DNA of 64,000 bases from Alectoria sarmentosa. Taxonomy: Eukaryota; Ascomycota; Lecanoromycetes; Lecanorales; Parmeliaceae. Within the stretch, counting starts at the first letter, position 1; the number at the start of each line of letters is the position of its first letter. The translations under genes were made by a program, and so were the position numbers. The DNA lies in the NCBI GenBank assembly GCA_009733775.1, contig WOGZ01000056.1, positions 80,650 through 144,649 of the forward strand, read 5' to 3'. Positions 12,813-23,415 of the stretch are shown here, in pieces. The notes beneath the pieces are model-generated. The model made no database searches. It saw nothing but the letters and a program-made list of their open reading frames with translations, and was not told the DNA's origin.

Positions 12813-13329
12813 GAGAATGTTACTAAATGTTCTGATGTTAGATCCATGAAACATTATGACAGACGGTTTATATTCAATTTAGGCGGTCCGGACGGTAGAC
12901 GGACGACGGACCATGAACATATATCCAGCTCGGACACGTCCAGGCCTTTGGACGGACGCTTTGGACCATTGGGAGCCCTGGCACTCTACCCTTCTTGTGA
13001 GTCGACGAATTTCTGTACCAGGGCTATGTCAAGTCGTCTCCGAGTCTGCAACTGGTGTCTTGAGATCCCTAGTCCTTCCCCTCTCCGTTAAATTGCCAAT
13101 CCCAATCCTTTCACTCACATGTCCAATGGCCACGAGACTCCAATCCAACTCAAAGACCTCGACCTCAACGTCATAATCCTCTCCTCCGATGACTAACTAC
13201 GCAGATTCCCCAGTCAACATTGCTTATTCGAAGCAGGGAATGGAGTTGCAAGACAGGTCTGGGGAGCAGAAAGATTGGCTCGCTCCCGAAACATGTCTTG
13301 CGACTCGACTTCAAAGTAAATAAGAAGGA

Positions 13330-13620
13330 TCAGCTCCGAAATTTACGCACCACGTTCAGCAAGCCCTGCATCGTGGATCTCAGAATTTTGTATGTCAGGT
13401 GCTGGTCTTGAACAGATCGCATTTGAACATTGCCGCCGTATGGTCCATTACGGCTATATGGATCGAGATCTGAAGGGAGCCAGGAATCCCCATCTTGGTT
13501 GATGATCAAGGTGCAGAAACTGCGGACGCTTTCGAGAACGAGCTGTAAAACCACGGAGTCTATGGGACTGCCGAAAAAGATCTTCAGACGCGTCTGTGTA
13601 TTTGGGACAAGATAATTCAT
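13330..13620 (-). CDS. Unrecognised fragment, possible last exon
   Basis: A 96-codon frame encodes a balanced, protein-like sequence with a hydrophobic start (FFGSPIDSVVLQLVLESV) and a C-terminal part LTYKILRSTMQGLLNVVRKF. It begins right after a CGGCAG that could be a 3' splice site, and upstream (13717-13621) lies a short basic frame starting MGIEEALKRLKKRLSI that could be an earlier exon. The layout recalls the C-terminal ends of lineage-specific fungal hypothetical proteins, but I cannot name a family. Transcript evidence would be needed to call it a gene. Confidence 0.3.
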   Translation of the reverse strand: MNYLVPNTQTRLKIFFGSPIDSVVLQLVLESVRSFCTLIINQDGDSWLPSDLDPYSRNGPYGGNVQMRSVQDQHLTYKILRSTMQGLLNVVRKFRS

Positions 13621-14409
13621 CTGCCGTCGGCGATTGGGAATACTGAGCTCCAGAGATTGAGGACGAGATAATGGAGAGCCGCTTTTTAAGCCTTTTCAGT
13701 GCTTCTTCAATTCCCATACATGTTCAAAACTCAAATTTGCTCACCTTGTAACCCACTGCGTACCGTCAGTCAATGTCGAATTGTACTTTGCATCAAGTGG
13801 GAACGAGAAACCAGATCGGTGAAGCAGAGCTTGACAAATGAAAGTCAAAGACCATGCCTTGAGGCAATGCATGACGGGAAATGGCGTACGTGATGCAATG
13901 CTCGAATATCTGTCAGAAGACCCTGCCTCTAAAGGCTTCATGGAATCATGAGACGGAGAAGGGAGTGAATGAGAACCGCGAGTATATGACTACTCTGCGC
14001 GACAGAATGAAGCTTCCGCTGCAGCTAATGCATGGCAAATCGCGGGAATGCGGGCGAGAGGACGTCCATCATTATGTCACGCGACAAGCGCTCTAGACAA
14101 TGATAGTACAGCGAAAGCGTCTTCTGACCGGTGTTCTACAGTAGTTTCGCCTTTCTGTAAGGCTTGCTGTCAATAGTAAAATGGTCAAGTCAACACACAT
14201 CAAATGACTTACTTGCATTCCAACTAAAGAGATTTATTTCACCATACTTACACCAAAACCAGTAAGTGGGCTCGTCTGAGCCTGGGATGACAGATTGGCC
14301 ATTCTTACGCACATTCTAGATTCCTTGGTCACCAAGGTGGCGCTGGTAAGGAGCAGACACCGGTTAGGCTTGCTGTGGTGTCTAGGGACTAGTCAGGCAG
14401 TCCACAAGC

Positions 14410-14785
14410 GGTCTCGCGGCTCTCCAGTCCAAGGGGTCCCGTCGTTGTTTCTGAAATAGACCAAACCGTCCTCCCTCTCTTTGGCACCACTACCTCTGCA
14501 GTCACTTGCAGAGGAGGCGGTATCGCATTTCCTTCCTTTCCTTTCTCCATCTTGGACATGGCTATTTCAAGGATAAGTGGTACGCTATGGATCGGAACAA
14601 GGAATCAAGTATATGGGGGAGGGAGTGGCAGCCTTTTCAATCCGTCATCCAACACCGTGTTTCACCACCCGTTCGGGCGACCTCTGAGCAAACTCAGTGC
14701 CCCCAAGATACCCCAAAAGGCTCCCAGAAGCGCGATGGAGAATGCTACTAGTGTAGTGAAGTCATTTTATGATTCATTAGAGTAA
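14410..14785 (+). CDS. Unassigned reading frame
   Basis: A frame stays open for roughly 120 codons, including DQTVLPLFGTTTSAVTCRGG and, after an internal Met at 14552, GTLWIGTRNQVYGGGSGSLF. It ends at a GTAAGC that could be a splice donor just before the stop. No domain is recognised. It may be an exon of a gene with the following frame at 14840-15481, but I could not find a splice pair that joins them in phase. Confidence 0.25.
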
Positions 14786-14839
14786 GCCAAACGAGCGAAC
14801 CTAGCTCATTGGGGCTATTTCTATTGATAGCTTTTCTGA

Positions 14840-15481
14840 CAAAACGGCGAGCTTCTTTCTCTCTCCGGTCACTTTGATACAACAAACGCGGCAAGCCTTG
14901 TCGACATCATACATGGTTGTACTGGAACCTTAGCGCAGTATAAGTGTGAGCAACTCGTCGTTGATAGAGAGAGATCCCTTGCAACAAGATTCATTTCTGA
15001 ACTTCTCTTGCACTTAGTTGTACAGCAAGCAATCCCTCTGCTACTTCCAAAGATTAGTTTCCTTGTTCGGATGGCCCTTTCCAGTCGTCCTCCTTTGAAT
15101 GCTTCCGAGCCCCACAATAAGGATGTGACGCTTAAATTAGCGATATTTACACTCGCATTACCCAGGTTTAATGAACGATACGACCACCGCTGCGTCATTA
15201 TACTGTTTCTAGGTAGCATGAGAAGGACGCCTGCCTCTGATATCTGCATCCAAGCTGGCGATGTCCTATGTAGCTGCTCCGTTATGTCGGGCCAATTGGC
15301 ATCAAGCGATGGTGGAGCTTGGCTCATCGGCGGAAACCCTCCATCTGCACATGGTCAATTACTACTGAAACGCTCTTCGAGGCGTATCCCCTACCGTAGG
15401 GTAGAGATGCCATTGTCTAAGTCCTTTGCCATCATGAAAATAACAACGGAGTTCCCTCAAGACCGTCACGCTCATTGCTAA
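14840..15481 (+). CDS. Unassigned long open frame
   Basis: The plus strand is open for 213 codons without a good initiator near its left end, so it would be an internal or final exon. The sequence has alternating hydrophobic and charged stretches (SLATRFISELLLHLVVQQAI; CVIILFLGSMRRTPASDICI). The minus strand of the same interval is also open for 152 codons (15327-14869), which weakens either call. No family is recognised. Confidence 0.25.
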   Translation, partial: QNGELLSLSGHFDTTNAASLVDIIHGCTGTLAQYKCEQLVVDRERSLATRFISELLLHLVVQQAIPLLLPKISFLVRMALSSRPPLNASEPHNKDVTLKLAIFTLALPRFNERYDHRCVIILFLGSMRRTPASDICIQAGDVLCSCSVMSGQLASSDGGAWLIGGNPPSAHGQLLLKRSSRRIPYRRVEMPLSKSFAIMKITTEFPQDRHAHC

Positions 15482-15813
15482 ACGGACCTGATCTTCAAGA
15501 AGAGTTCAAACGACGCGCCGTACTCTGATCCTTGGGGGACTTCCCATGACGGGCCGGATGCAGCATATGAGATGAACTTCGCTGACCTTAAACTATTAGT
15601 ATACTGTGTTTCTTGATAGTCAGTCTGCTGCAATTGCCCAATATGCCCACTGACTCCTGAGTATAGCCGTACCGCAACACTCGATCCCAGAGTCGAGGAT
15701 CGTGGTTGACTCTGGTCTGGGGCATCAATTCTCGATGGTGAGAAGGCAGTGGCAGCGCACCCGCATGGGACGATGGTCCATACTAGCAAAAGGATGAATG
15801 GTGATATGTTCAT
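15478..15813 (-). CDS. Candidate small secreted protein, 111 aa
   Basis: ATG 15813 opens a 111-residue frame whose first 22 residues, MNISPFILLLVWTIVPCGCA, form a good signal peptide: short polar start, hydrophobic core, small residues before a probable ATA/F cleavage. The mature part (about 88 residues, no cysteine) is rich in S, Q, Y and G and contains VAVRLYSGVSGHIGQLQQ, then a second block beginning SLRSAKFISY. These two blocks faintly resemble the paired Greek-key motifs of beta/gamma-crystallin-like secreted fungal proteins; that is my inference and is weak. The frame continues upstream to 16065, but that part is not protein-like. There is no intron. Its setting in a gene-poor stretch beside an AT-rich relic is typical of effector-like genes. 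It could also be a chance frame. Confidence 0.4.
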   Translation of the reverse strand: MNISPFILLLVWTIVPCGCAATAFSPSRIDAPDQSQPRSSTLGSSVAVRLYSGVSGHIGQLQQTDYQETQYTNSLRSAKFISYAASGPSWEVPQGSEYGASFELFLKIRSV

Positions 15814-16170
15814 GAGTTCAAGATCTTCCTGCGACGGCTTCATCCAAAAGTTGACAAGAAGCAGAGATTGCTTCAACAAACAGGCGTCGAGAGAAAAGTG
15901 GGAATATGTGTGAACTGCGACCCTTGTCCTGTGGGTGCTTTGACTGTGGTCGGTTGCTGAGGCACGATAGGACGAGTCGCATGTCAGGCTCGGAGTTGCA
16001 TGCACCGAAGAAGCAGATGCAGTGCATGACTCACCATTTATTCTTTGTTCAATGCGTGTTTCCATTTCGTCACACAGTCATCCCTTGACTCTTCTCATAT
16101 TATCAAGGGGAACACTCTGAGCACAAGCATGCGTGGATTTGCTCTACCCTAAGAATTCCGCGAGCTTAGC

Positions 16171-16440
16171 TTTCATAATTTATAATTTATACGATAAATA
16201 AAAATTTTAATAATTTTATCAGTCTTTTTTTTGTTGAATTTTCTCAGCTCGATTTGCCTTTTTCAAGATTTTAACAGTTTTATCACAAACTGATTCTTTT
16301 ATTACAGTAAAAGATTTGCGTATTTAATTCACGATCATTTATTCTTTTTTTTAAATAATCGTTTCGAATAACATTTTACGTGCTCGTTTAATTACAGTTT
16401 TTTTATAAATAATTTTAAAATCTCTACATATTCAACTTTT
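16171..16440. repeat. Small isolated AT-rich relic
   Basis: About 270 bases are sharply richer in A+T than either flank, with poly-T runs and with most remaining G and C in CG or AC/GT words. The texture matches the large AT island right of 38 kb, though less completely decayed. It is probably a fragment of a repeat altered by RIP. I see no coding content. Confidence 0.5.
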
Positions 16441-16860
16441 TGGGTGCTACAGTACAAAAATGTATGGGGGGTGGCAGCGACGAAAAATGCCAAGACATTC
16501 CAACTGGCTAGATGTCGATGGAACATATCTTGTCCGTAGAATTGCTTTAAACAGGACTTTGCCGAGCAGAATCTCGAGGAGACAGGGATGAAGCAAATAC
16601 GAAGACATCAAGACCAGTTCCAGACCGTTGTGATATAGAGCCATTTTCTGTTCTTCAAAACTCGCAGGGTGGAATGCGGATGCGAGACTGAATCAGGTCA
16701 AGCCCTGCTCCGTAGTGTAGATGCCATCCGACAAAGTGCACGACGGAAACAGCAAAACTACCCTCCCCCTTTCACCGACTATGATGGCTTTAGGCTACCA
16801 AGCGAGCGCCTGAAATGCTGAATATGGCACATGTAAAGTCCAAGCATTGCCAGCGTGGTT

Positions 16861-19800
16861 ATGGAGCAGTCTTCCACTTCGAGCAATGTCACAGGTATGA
16901 AGTACCTACCTACCTCGCCGATCAAGCGTTCAAGCATTAGCTCTTCCCACAACAGAGATTCGAGGCTGACTCCTGTTCTGCAACAGTGGAATACGCGGAC
17001 CCATCTGGTACATACCCCTCCCTAAGCCCTGAGCTTCGCCATCGATTACCTCTGCGCCATCTCCACTGGAAATCGACATCACGCCCCGTTCGAACCATCG
17101 ACTCTCTCCACGTCACGCTCATTGCGGACGGAGAACCGCTCGATGCCAGCGACAACGGGTCAGCACCCAAGGGCGAGAGTCCGCGGAAAGAGAGAAGGCA
17201 CCAGATCCCTGGCTTACGACAAACGCCATATCTGAAAATATTTCTGTTGCAATGCAGTGATGTTGATGCCTACAGGGCGAGTTCGAGGAAGCTGCTACGA
17301 GATTGGGTCAAAGATCACACTCCACCATCTCAAAGCAGTACCTCGCTCAACAAACAAGAGAATCATGATGCTTTCGAATGGCTCATTGTTCACGTGGTTC
17401 CATCATCCGCAGACGGAGATACGTCCAGACCCTCCACTTTTGCCAGGACCGAGTCAGAAAAAAGGATAAGCTCTTCAAGATGGTCTTCGCGTGGCTCGTC
17501 TAGTGTCATCGAAAAGATGCGTGCGGATTTCAATGGAACATCCAAAAACGTCGTGGATCGTGTTGCTCAAGTCCAGGTGGCAGAGCGTCTAGAAGAAGAC
17601 TCGGGTCGGGCTCCGCTACGGACACAAGATGACAAAAATGGCTGGGAAGACTTGATTTCGAAAATGAAATCTCTGATACTTGCGTCTTTTGACCTGAGAG
17701 TGAACCAATATGAGGAAGATATTAGGGAAAAGGAACTACAAAGGAACCTTCCAGGCTGGAATTTCAATACATTCTTCGTTCTGAAAGAAGGCCTGGCTAG
17801 AGGCTTCGAAAGTGTCGGATTGACAGAGGACGCTTTGACTGGCTATCACGAGCTTGCTGCTGGCCTGAATGCAGTCGTGAATGGTCAAAGAGGAGGGGAC
17901 CCTGCTAATCAGCAAGCAGCCCTTTTCAGCGACTATACAGAGGATCTGGTTGAGGCGTTCAAGCAGGCGGAACGATGCAGTCAAAGCACTGAAACATTGT
18001 GGCAGCAGAAGCCGCAGGTTGTTGATCTAGGTGCCTGCATTTTAAATACAGATAGGAAGCCCTTCCGAGATCTGATCCTTGCGAATAAAATCTCCTCTTT
18101 TGACTTCCAAACTTACCTCTTTGCTCGTCAAGTGTCCCTTCTGTTGCGTCTAGCAGACGTGACTGTTCAAAGCTACCCTCCCATAATTGGCACGATCTTT
18201 GAAGGTGGTCGCGACATACATCCTGACTTCGGAACCCGATTCTTGAAGCCCAGTGGCGAAGATCGAGAAGATCTTCTCACACTTGCCGAAGTGGCTCAAA
18301 GAGCGTCCAGTTTCATCGCCTCCGTCGCCATAATCATTCGGAACGACATCAGGGCTGGAATATACCCAGTAGACGACGGCCGAAATGGCAACGATGATTC
18401 CTCATATGTTGTGAATGAAAAAATTGTCGAAAACCTGGTGGCGTCTTGGGTGTTCTCTGCAAGCAAGCTCATCCTGGAAGCAACATCGGCAAATTCACTA
18501 CCTCGTCAGCTTTATCCTCTTTTACGTCAACTCAAGTCCTCGGTAAACTCAAACATTGAGGACAATGAAGTTGGAGTGGGACCTATTGTTGATCCTTTCC
18601 ATCGTAAGGGTCTACCTGACAGAACAAGCTCACTGCAAGCTCATGTTTCCGTGGTGTCACAACCGCCTGTTCAGGAGAGCTTTCCCTCAGTGATCTCGTT
18701 GGATGCCGTAAGACTGCTGCCACCTGCTACCTCTCATCCTGGTGCTCAAGAATTGGCCTCGCAGCGAGGAGACTTGCTTGCTTTGGCCAGACGAGCTCTT
18801 AGTGATCTTGGACGTCAAAATCTTAATCGGCAAGGAGGTATAGCTGATATAGGCCTGGTATCTGGTGCTGAAGAGGCAGAGATGCAAGAAGTGAAGCTGA
18901 AAGACAACCCAGAGCAGACAGGAAAACCGCTTGAGATATTCCCAGACAATGCACCAGCTCCAAAAACCGATGGGGTATGCAACAAGGCTTTATTTTCGGC
19001 TTTGCGGTCGGGGAATGACTTCTACCAGGCATTTGAGGTATGTCAAGCACAAAAGTGGTGTAGTTGGCAAGGCGCTGATGTACCTTCTTCCAGGAACTGA
19101 CTATATCATCGCTAGCGAGCTATGTCATCGGTGGAAGAACTAAAGCTGCCGAAGGATTGACCGTGGACCTCGCAATTACACGATTGTAAGAGTCTCTATC
19201 TAGGCCCTCTGCAACACATCTAATTGATAATAGCCTGCTCGAAGACTACGGGGTGGCGGCAGCTTATTTTCGTCAATTGGCCCCGTTCTACGCGAAAGAT
19301 GAATGGTCGGACTTGGAACTGCTCACGCTTGACTTGTACGCCCAGTGTCTTCATCGTTTGGCGCGAAATGAGGAATATGTCCGCATTGGATTGAAAATAC
19401 TGGCCAAGACGATTCGAAACAATACTGCCTTCAGACAGCAGGCACAAGTTGACCTGGTGAAGCCTAAAACCATTCGACAGTCTCCACAAAGTGCGACGGT
19501 CAGTCTTAGTAGTATCTTAGGAGCCTCGAAATTGCTGAAAGAACAAATTCCGCTACCAATGGATATTTACTTCGACCGCATCGACATGGGAACGTATGTG
19601 CGCCATTCGCCTGATGACGATTCCTTTCAATTTCCACTCGTACTGAGGAGTCTTTTACTGGACAGCTTCCTAGCCGAGTCAGTGCGGGTGCAAATCGTCA
19701 GCGTAGAAGAGGATCAGCGCTCTGAGCTCTGGCTCCATGCCAATGGCCAAAAGATCGAGCCCGGTACGTCTAGCATATGGCTCAGGTCAAACGTGAGTCA

Positions 19801-21654
19801 ATTTCGGTCAACTCCCAATGTTATGGTCGCTCACAACGCATATAGACGATGTTTCCAGCCTGGTATGTCTTGAATCAGGTCACAATTCTTTCTAGAAATA
19901 TCCTCTTTGTTCACAATCTTTCTCCGCCGTCCGACGGCCCCCCCTTGGCAAGATCCAGATACTCCGCACTGTCTGAACTCACCAATCGACGACGTCTGTT
20001 GCTCTGGCCCCGGTCCAGAAGTCTTGAAGCTCGGGTGTCTCATTCAGGAAAAGTTCATCTCGAGCGATCAAAGTCAATCATCGTGAAAATATCCAGCGGC
20101 TGGAATGAGATCCTCCAAGGTAGGCTATCACTTCGAGCTGCCTCTGCAGGGCTTCGACTTCATACCGCCCAGGCGGAACTGCGGAACGCCAAAGTCGTTA
20201 TTTTAAACCAGTCACAACCCGGCAGTATCTCATTCGGTCGCGTTCATTCAAATCACACTGCCTATATCGATGTCCCCTACAGCCTCGAGAGTGACCTGAA
20301 AGAGATAATTGTGCGTGCTGAGGTCACTTACGCTACCGAACGGGGTGAATTCGTTTACGCTTGCGGTTCGAAAACCTCGACTGTTCTTCCAATAACTATC
20401 AACGTTCGAGATACCTTCAAGAAAAGCGCCCTCTTCTCCACATTTACCGTTGGCACTGCCAATTCGATACCTGTCAAAATACTGAGATGCACCGTTGAGG
20501 GGAACCAAGACTTCAGCGCCACTCCGCAAATCTTAGGCTGCGGCGAGCATGATGTCTTCGCTCGCCAGCCACTTGCTTTGGTCTCAAGAATACGGCGCAC
20601 GTTGCGGGGGGAGCGTGACCTGGATGCCAATCAGACTACACAGAAGAAGTTGTTTCTTCACCTCGAGTATCGCTCTCTCGATCAAGAGATCCTTACAGTA
20701 ATTGAAACCGTCTACTCAAAGGCTCTCGCTGATACGCCTTTGCAAGAGTTATCGCGCCTCTTATTGCCTGTTTTGCTTACGACTTTACAGTCGAGATTTT
20801 CAACTCAACAGCTCGAGATGGCTGGCCTTCTCCATGAGATTGACCTCGGTGCTTTTGAAGATTACAGCTGGGGCTCTTCCGTACTAGCTGGCCTTGCACC
20901 AGATCTTTGCGAGGAGGTCGCTAGATGGCTGAGAAATTGGCACGATGTTCGCGTATCTTACATCTTCCATCTCAACATCACTAATTTTGCCACAGGATCA
21001 TCGAACGATCTCATTCAAGAATATTGACCGACCGTCGCCAACGCAAAAGCTTACGGTTCCATTCGATATACCTCATGTACAAATTTTACATACAGTGCAG
21101 ATGCATCCCCTGCATGACCATGCAGCCCCACTTTTACAGACAGGGTTTCTCGCCATTGGATCAGCCTTGCCTCTAAAAATGGCCATCCGTCACACGCGCA
21201 AGTGGTGGGATGGTGATGCGCGGTCAAGATATGAGGGCACACCCTTGGACTTCAGGTATGAAGTCCATGCTCTCTCCGATGATTGGACAATCGGGGGACA
21301 GAGGAAAGGTCACTTCAGTGCAAAAGTAAGCCATCAAGGTGATCTTTGACCCCTCGTCACTCACAGCTATGATAGGCAGGTGAAAGTTTAAGCTTTACAA
21401 TTTTCCTCTTGCCACAACGTATAGGGCACTTGAACTTTCCTTCCGTCGACATACAACCCTCACCTTCGCCCCGCATTTCACACCAGGCCGATGATCCAGA
21501 CGACTTGGCAAACCCATCGATTTCTTGTGAGACGGATTACCAACATCAATCCGAAGCGATCCTGGTTGTCTCTGATCTTATCAGCACAACTGTTAGCATC
21601 GATCCGAGTAGCACAGTAGGTGGGGCGTGGCTCGTCGAGTCGAAGAGTAGATGA
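16861..21654 (+). CDS. TRAPP-II complex subunit Trs130/TRAPPC10, about 1483 aa
   Basis: Trs130 is a specificity subunit of the TRAPP-II tethering and Rab GEF complex at the late Golgi. There are seven exons: 16861-16894, 16987-19037, 19094-19185, 19234-19792, 19846-20952, 20996-21325 and 21376-21654; every junction keeps phase. The first intron join gives the family start VTVEYADPSGTYPSL, followed by LPLRHLHWKSTSRPVRTIDS. Other family landmarks are NLPGWNFNTFFVLKEGLA, the central helical part (SYVIGGRTKAAEGLTVDLA), and the C-terminal beta-sandwich region with WYVLNQVTILSRNILFVH. The penultimate intron was placed to give ..SAKAGESLSFTIFLLPQRIGH, which continues the C-terminal conserved block. 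Length fits filamentous-fungal homologues. No truncation is seen. Confidence 0.92.
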
Positions 21655-23078
21655 TTTCGCGACAATCTTTTCCCCTTGAGATTACGGACATAACATGAAT
21701 GCTAGCCTGTCGGATAAAGCAGACAGCTTGTGGCGAAGAGCTGGGGATTCGAAGCCAGTATCCGAGCGGTTGCTTTATTTCGTCAAGACCAAAGATTGCC
21801 ATATGGGTTAAATGATTGACAGGCACACGTCCAGAGTCTGGTTTCGTTGCAATTGACGCTGGGGCTCCTTTTGACTCCATTGTTTCGCCAGTAATAGCCT
21901 CGGAGACGGAAAGTCCATGGACTGTGTCAACGGAACGATGAGCTGATTGTTCAATGGTCACAGACGGTGCGTGGCAAAGATCACATGCTCCTACTCAAGA
22001 GGGTCAGACCCATTAAGACTTCGGGCAGGGAGCATGGGGCTTGAGGGACGCATCGGGGCTAGAGAATGGAAGCAGCAGATACCATTTGGTTCGTACAAGG
22101 AGAGGAGGCATGAGGCAGTGTTATGTATGCGGTAACAACAGGATGCTGTCCGTTAGTCAGACAGGTAGCTAGGCTTCAAGTCGCCCAGTGGAAGGCTTGC
22201 GACCGGGTCAAGTTAGAAAAATGGGTCAGAAGTCATGAATGGAGGGAAAATTTTGCCAGCAGACAACTTCAACGTGTCGAGAAAAGTGGCAGGTGAAGAG
22301 GTAAGATACGAAGCACCAAAGCATCGATAAGTGTACTCCAACCGTGGCCAACTCGTGTTCATGGATGACATGTTTTCCAGTGGATGAGGCTCGAAGATGG
22401 ACAAGAAAAGGTAAAAATCCCAGCTCGTGAGGGGTGTTATTGGGTGGTCTACTTTAACCACGGTGTTACAATATACTCTATATATCAACTCGTTGCCACC
22501 GATCTCAGATCTTAGTTATGTAGGCCCAAGAGCAAAATGATGAGAGACTGAGACCGGCCGATTGGCTTAAGACGCCACACTTGTGCTTAAGCGTAAAATT
22601 AGTGCGCGTCAGCGTCAGCCCCTGCATCTTAGCTCCTCCCAACACTTTCATTAGCGATGCATCTTCAACAACACCCTTGTATTGTAACAAGATGCAAACT
22701 GTGACTATCGTAGCACCGAGGTTATAACTTATAAGTTGGGACACTGCTGGTTAGCTTGCTCTTTTGGATCTTTTGGATGGGTGAAGCAGGCAGCTTGTAG
22801 ACATGTACGGGTCAGGTCTTGATGTGGGCAGCTGGGCTTCCCCCACGCACAATCTTTAATAACCCCAAGGTACAGTAAGCAATTGTTGAATTGTGGATTT
22901 TATATGGGGAGATACAAGGTAGTCGTAGGTTCGGTAAGCATTGTTAGAAGCACGTAATCAATTGAACGAACTTAACTTATTGACTTGACTATTATTATTA
23001 CAGTACTGTAATGAATTTGATGGATTTCATCGTCAACACTTGTCTCGCCGCTACTAGCGCCTCGACGAGCTTTCTTAC

Positions 23079-23098
23079 TAGGTAAGGTACCTTACCTA
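23079..23098. promoter_or_regulatory. Perfect 20-base palindrome upstream of the desaturase
   Basis: TAGGTAAGGTACCTTACCTA is identical to its own reverse complement. It lies about 320 bases before the desaturase ATG and is followed by further TACCTAGGTAC-type words at about 23113-23123. A dimeric regulator site is possible, and so is a cruciform-prone element. No binding factor can be named from the sequence. Confidence 0.5.
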
Positions 23099-23157
23099 AC
23101 TTACCTCCTACCGTACCTAGGTACTGGGAGTAAAATTGATTATTGAACAAAGATCAT

Positions 23158-23286
23158 TCCTTCACTTCTTCTTTTCCTCCTCCTCCTCCTCCTCCTTTCT
23201 CCTCACCCTCACCGCCTTCTTCTCCTCCTCCTCCTGCTCCTCCTCCTCCTTCTTTTTCTTCTTCGTCTTCGTCTTCTTCTCCTCCG
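23158..23286 (+). repeat. Pyrimidine (TCC/TTC)n tract in the probable 5' leader
   Basis: About 130 bases are almost pure C and T on the plus strand, built from CCT and CTT triplets. It lies 130-260 bases before the desaturase ATG. CT-rich blocks just upstream of the transcription start or in the leader are common in highly expressed fungal genes. It could be read as a P/S-rich N-terminal extension, but there is no ATG in frame before it. Confidence 0.75.
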
Positions 23287-23415
23287 TACCCTAACCTTCA
23301 GTCACTTTCCCTGTGCTATCACAGTTGCAACATCTTTGTCAAGCCGCCTCAAAACAATATCTACCCCCAGACTTCTCCCTTTCGGACACGCATTGAACCC
23401 GCCAAATCCTCCAGC

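Larger units (their letters stand above)
11485..14400. other. Gene-poor stretch with fragmentary reading frames
   Basis: No complete gene can be supported. Local frames read like protein but are interrupted; the two best are listed separately (12360-12812 and 13330-13620). A run at 12883-12970 is rich in GGACGG-type words. Codon usage and GC resemble the flanks, so this is not the AT-rich RIP material seen further right. It may be relics of lineage-specific genes. Confidence 0.5.
21655..23415. other. Intergenic: desaturase promoter and leader
   Basis: This 1.76 kb region has no supportable gene; frames at 21.9-22.7 kb are short and unstructured. The right end contains a perfect 20-base palindrome at 23079-23098 and a long pyrimidine tract at 23158-23286, both described separately. 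Confidence 0.6.

Noticed and set aside
23143..23415. P/S-rich N-terminal extension of the desaturase
   Set aside because: It has no ATG at its start (begins at TTG) and is a CT-rich leader. The conserved protein is complete from ATG 23416.
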